Made by a program: the position numbers and the translations under genes. Under the pieces are notes generated by a model. It saw only the letters and a list, made by a program, of their open reading frames with translations, was not told the DNA's origin and ran no database searches. 6,867 nucleotides of DNA from Cyanobacteriota bacterium (GTDB taxonomy: Bacteria > Cyanobacteriota > Cyanobacteriia > PCC-6307 > Cyanobiaceae). Below are positions 5,767 to 6,867 of this stretch, piece after piece (within the stretch, counting starts at the first letter, position 1; every line of letters begins with the position of its first letter). The stretch lies in the NCBI GenBank assembly GCA_947463165.1, contig CANHSW010000112.1, positions 1-6,867 of the forward strand, written 5' to 3'.

Positions 5767-6621
5767 TTGCTGGGGCTTTGCGCCGCTGCGTCTTTTGCCT
5801 GGGCGCCTAGCTCTGCCCCTGCGCTCTCCAGAGCTAAGCCGGAACACCTAGCATTGACAATTGGTATTGGTTCAGGCGTTCCCTTGCCCATTTTTTCTCT
5901 GCCTTTTGCCACTCTGCCATTTTTCGCCCTGCTTTCCCCCGAGCTGATCACTAAGTCGTCGCTATTTGGTATCGGGGTTGCCTTTTCACCACTGCATATA
6001 TGCGTGGTGACCCTGTTGCTGCTGGGCAAGGCTCCCCTCCAGCGGGCCCTGGCCTACGTGCTGGGTTGGGCATCCGCCAATGCCCTGGCGATTGCCTGTT
6101 TGATGGTGCTGGGGGAAAGTTTTTCGATCACCCTTAGCCACGGGGCCCGGGAGCAGGTGCTGATCGACTTACTCGGGGCTGGAGCCCTGCTCGGGTTGGG
6201 CCTGTATCAACTCACTCCTCAGGCAAATATAGGGGAGGAGGGCATGGCTTTGCGGTTGATGAACCAGTTGCCTGATTTTAGTACAATTACGCTAATTGGT
6301 GTTGGTGCGGCCAGTGCTATTCTTACCCCAGAAAATTTAGTTTTTTATCTCAAGGAAGCCGGTCTTCTACTTAGTAATGAACCTGGCCTAGGTGCCGACG
6401 CCGAGGTGACTGGACTATTTACGCTGATGGCAAGCTCGCTAATGTTGCTTCCTCCCCTTGCCTGGCTGCTCAGCAGTGGCGGCATTAGAGATAGCATTGC
6501 TAAGCTGGAAGATTGGTTGCGCCACAAGGCCGAATGGCTTGTGGGAGTACTCGCCCTGGCTTTGGGTGCCTATTTGCTGTTTGAGGGGCTAGAAGGCTTA
6601 AGTTTATTTGCGTCAGTTTAG
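5767..6621 (+). CDS. GAP / SfLAP-family polytopic membrane protein (start uncertain)
   Basis: This 284-residue frame matches the GAP (Sap, sulfolipid-1-addressing protein) membrane family, LysE-like in layout. Family-like features are FGIGVAFSPLHICVVTLLLLG (about 67-87), the following ALAYVLGW (94-101), and LTPENLVFYLKEAG (186-199). Hydrophobic segments at roughly 66-86, 96-116, 132-148, 172-190, 214-235 and 256-276 suggest six helices in the inner membrane. In mycobacteria members are linked to glycolipid export; the role in cyanobacteria is not established. The conserved core begins only near residue 57. The preceding segment is an Ala-rich, signal-peptide-like stretch with no ATG or GTG in frame after the stop at 5722-5724. 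TTG codons at 5767, 5854 and 5884 are the only conventional candidates. The 3' half is more A/T-rich than the middle of the gene. Confidence 0.75.
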   Translation: MLGLCAAASFAWAPSSAPALSRAKPEHLALTIGIGSGVPLPIFSLPFATLPFFALLSPELITKSSLFGIGVAFSPLHICVVTLLLLGKAPLQRALAYVLGWASANALAIACLMVLGESFSITLSHGAREQVLIDLLGAGALLGLGLYQLTPQANIGEEGMALRLMNQLPDFSTITLIGVGAASAILTPENLVFYLKEAGLLLSNEPGLGADAEVTGLFTLMASSLMLLPPLAWLLSSGGIRDSIAKLEDWLRHKAEWLVGVLALALGAYLLFEGLEGLSLFASV

Positions 6622-6867
6622 TAATTTAAATCTATCGATTTCAATGCCCCGAGTGATCTATATTTTTTCGCTTGTTATTGCCAAGTAATCCTAAAATGCT
6701 TGTTATTTTCGCAATTGTCGTCTTGGGGCTGGAAGGCCCAATGTTTCTCGACAAAGACCATTGGGTTGGCTGGTCTCCACTGCTGCGATCTAGCGGATCG
6801 GGAAAATTGACCTGGCTTGAAGCTAGCTTTGGTATAAATGGCGACGCTACATTGCCAGTGTAGAATA
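6622..6867. other. AT-rich 3' region, no convincing gene
   Basis: A 5-bp stem (AAATC 6628-6632, GATTT 6637-6641) follows the GAP stop, and a T tract lies further on at 6663-6668. They are too far apart for a standard terminator. GCTTGTTATT is repeated at 6670-6679 and 6698-6707. A 55-codon frame from ATG 6696 to 6863 begins with a hydrophobic stretch (MLVIFAIVVLGLEG) but lacks a ribosome binding site and recognisable homology. Near the right edge an extended -10-like TGGTATAAA (6830-6838) lies 20 bp after TTGACC (6807-6812), a spacing longer than usual. Confidence 0.35.

Noticed and set aside
5598..5810. 70-codon plus-strand frame across the divergent spacer
   Set aside because: It has no recognisable motif and its composition comes from the CCAGCTC repeats. 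Its internal ATG at 5700 is mentioned only as a possible frameshifted start for the GAP gene.
6786..6800. CGATC-TAGCG-GATCG inverted repeat
   Set aside because: The stem is only 5 bp and is followed by no T tract, so chance is a sufficient explanation.
6696..6863. 55-codon frame at the right end (hydrophobic N terminus)
   Set aside because: It lacks a ribosome binding site, family resemblance and supporting context; AT-rich spacer DNA can give a frame of this length by chance.

Overview
The window looks like chromosomal DNA of a cyanobacterium, most likely a picocyanobacterium of the Cyanobium/Synechococcus type. The evidence is a DUF1830 protein (a family essentially confined to cyanobacteria), compact GC-rich coding regions rich in CTG and GCC codons, and the mix of short conserved hypothetical genes. 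The genus is inference from style and content; no 16S or other marker gene is present.

Layout. Positions 1-412 are non-coding and hold a degenerate tandem array built on an AATTCAGG motif, cut by the window edge. A short, very cysteine-rich DUF1830 gene follows (413-685, +). A two-gene minus-strand unit comes next: an unrecognised 81-residue protein (2368-2123) and, 8 bp downstream, a renalase-type FAD/NAD(P)-binding oxidoreductase (2114-900). Only 58 bp away, a divergent plus-strand pair begins: an unrecognised 119-residue protein (2427-2786) and a six-helix potassium channel with a TSTGYGD selectivity filter (about 2791-3564). A 487-bp AT-richer gap (3565-4051) contains two sets of imperfect direct repeats but no convincing gene. 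It ends at the stop of a convergent 515-residue protein that fuses an aminoglycoside-phosphotransferase-like kinase domain to a P-loop kinase/ATPase domain (5599-4052, -). A 167-bp divergent spacer with a ~26-bp repeat and a near-perfect palindrome separates it from a GAP/SfLAP-type polytopic membrane protein (5767-6621, +), which has no ATG or GTG start. The last 246 bp are AT-rich with no convincing gene.

How the genes relate. The only close gene pairs are oxidoreductase + 81-aa protein and 119-aa protein + K+ channel, and these two units share a very short divergent control region. No pathway links the whole window. It reads as ordinary housekeeping and accessory chromosome, not a phage, plasmid or defence island. 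I saw no transposase, integrase, tRNA, rRNA or CRISPR array. The best candidates for undescribed content are the 5' repeat array, the cysteine-rich DUF1830 variant, the repeat-derived peptide frames in the 3565-4051 gap, and the two unrecognised small proteins.
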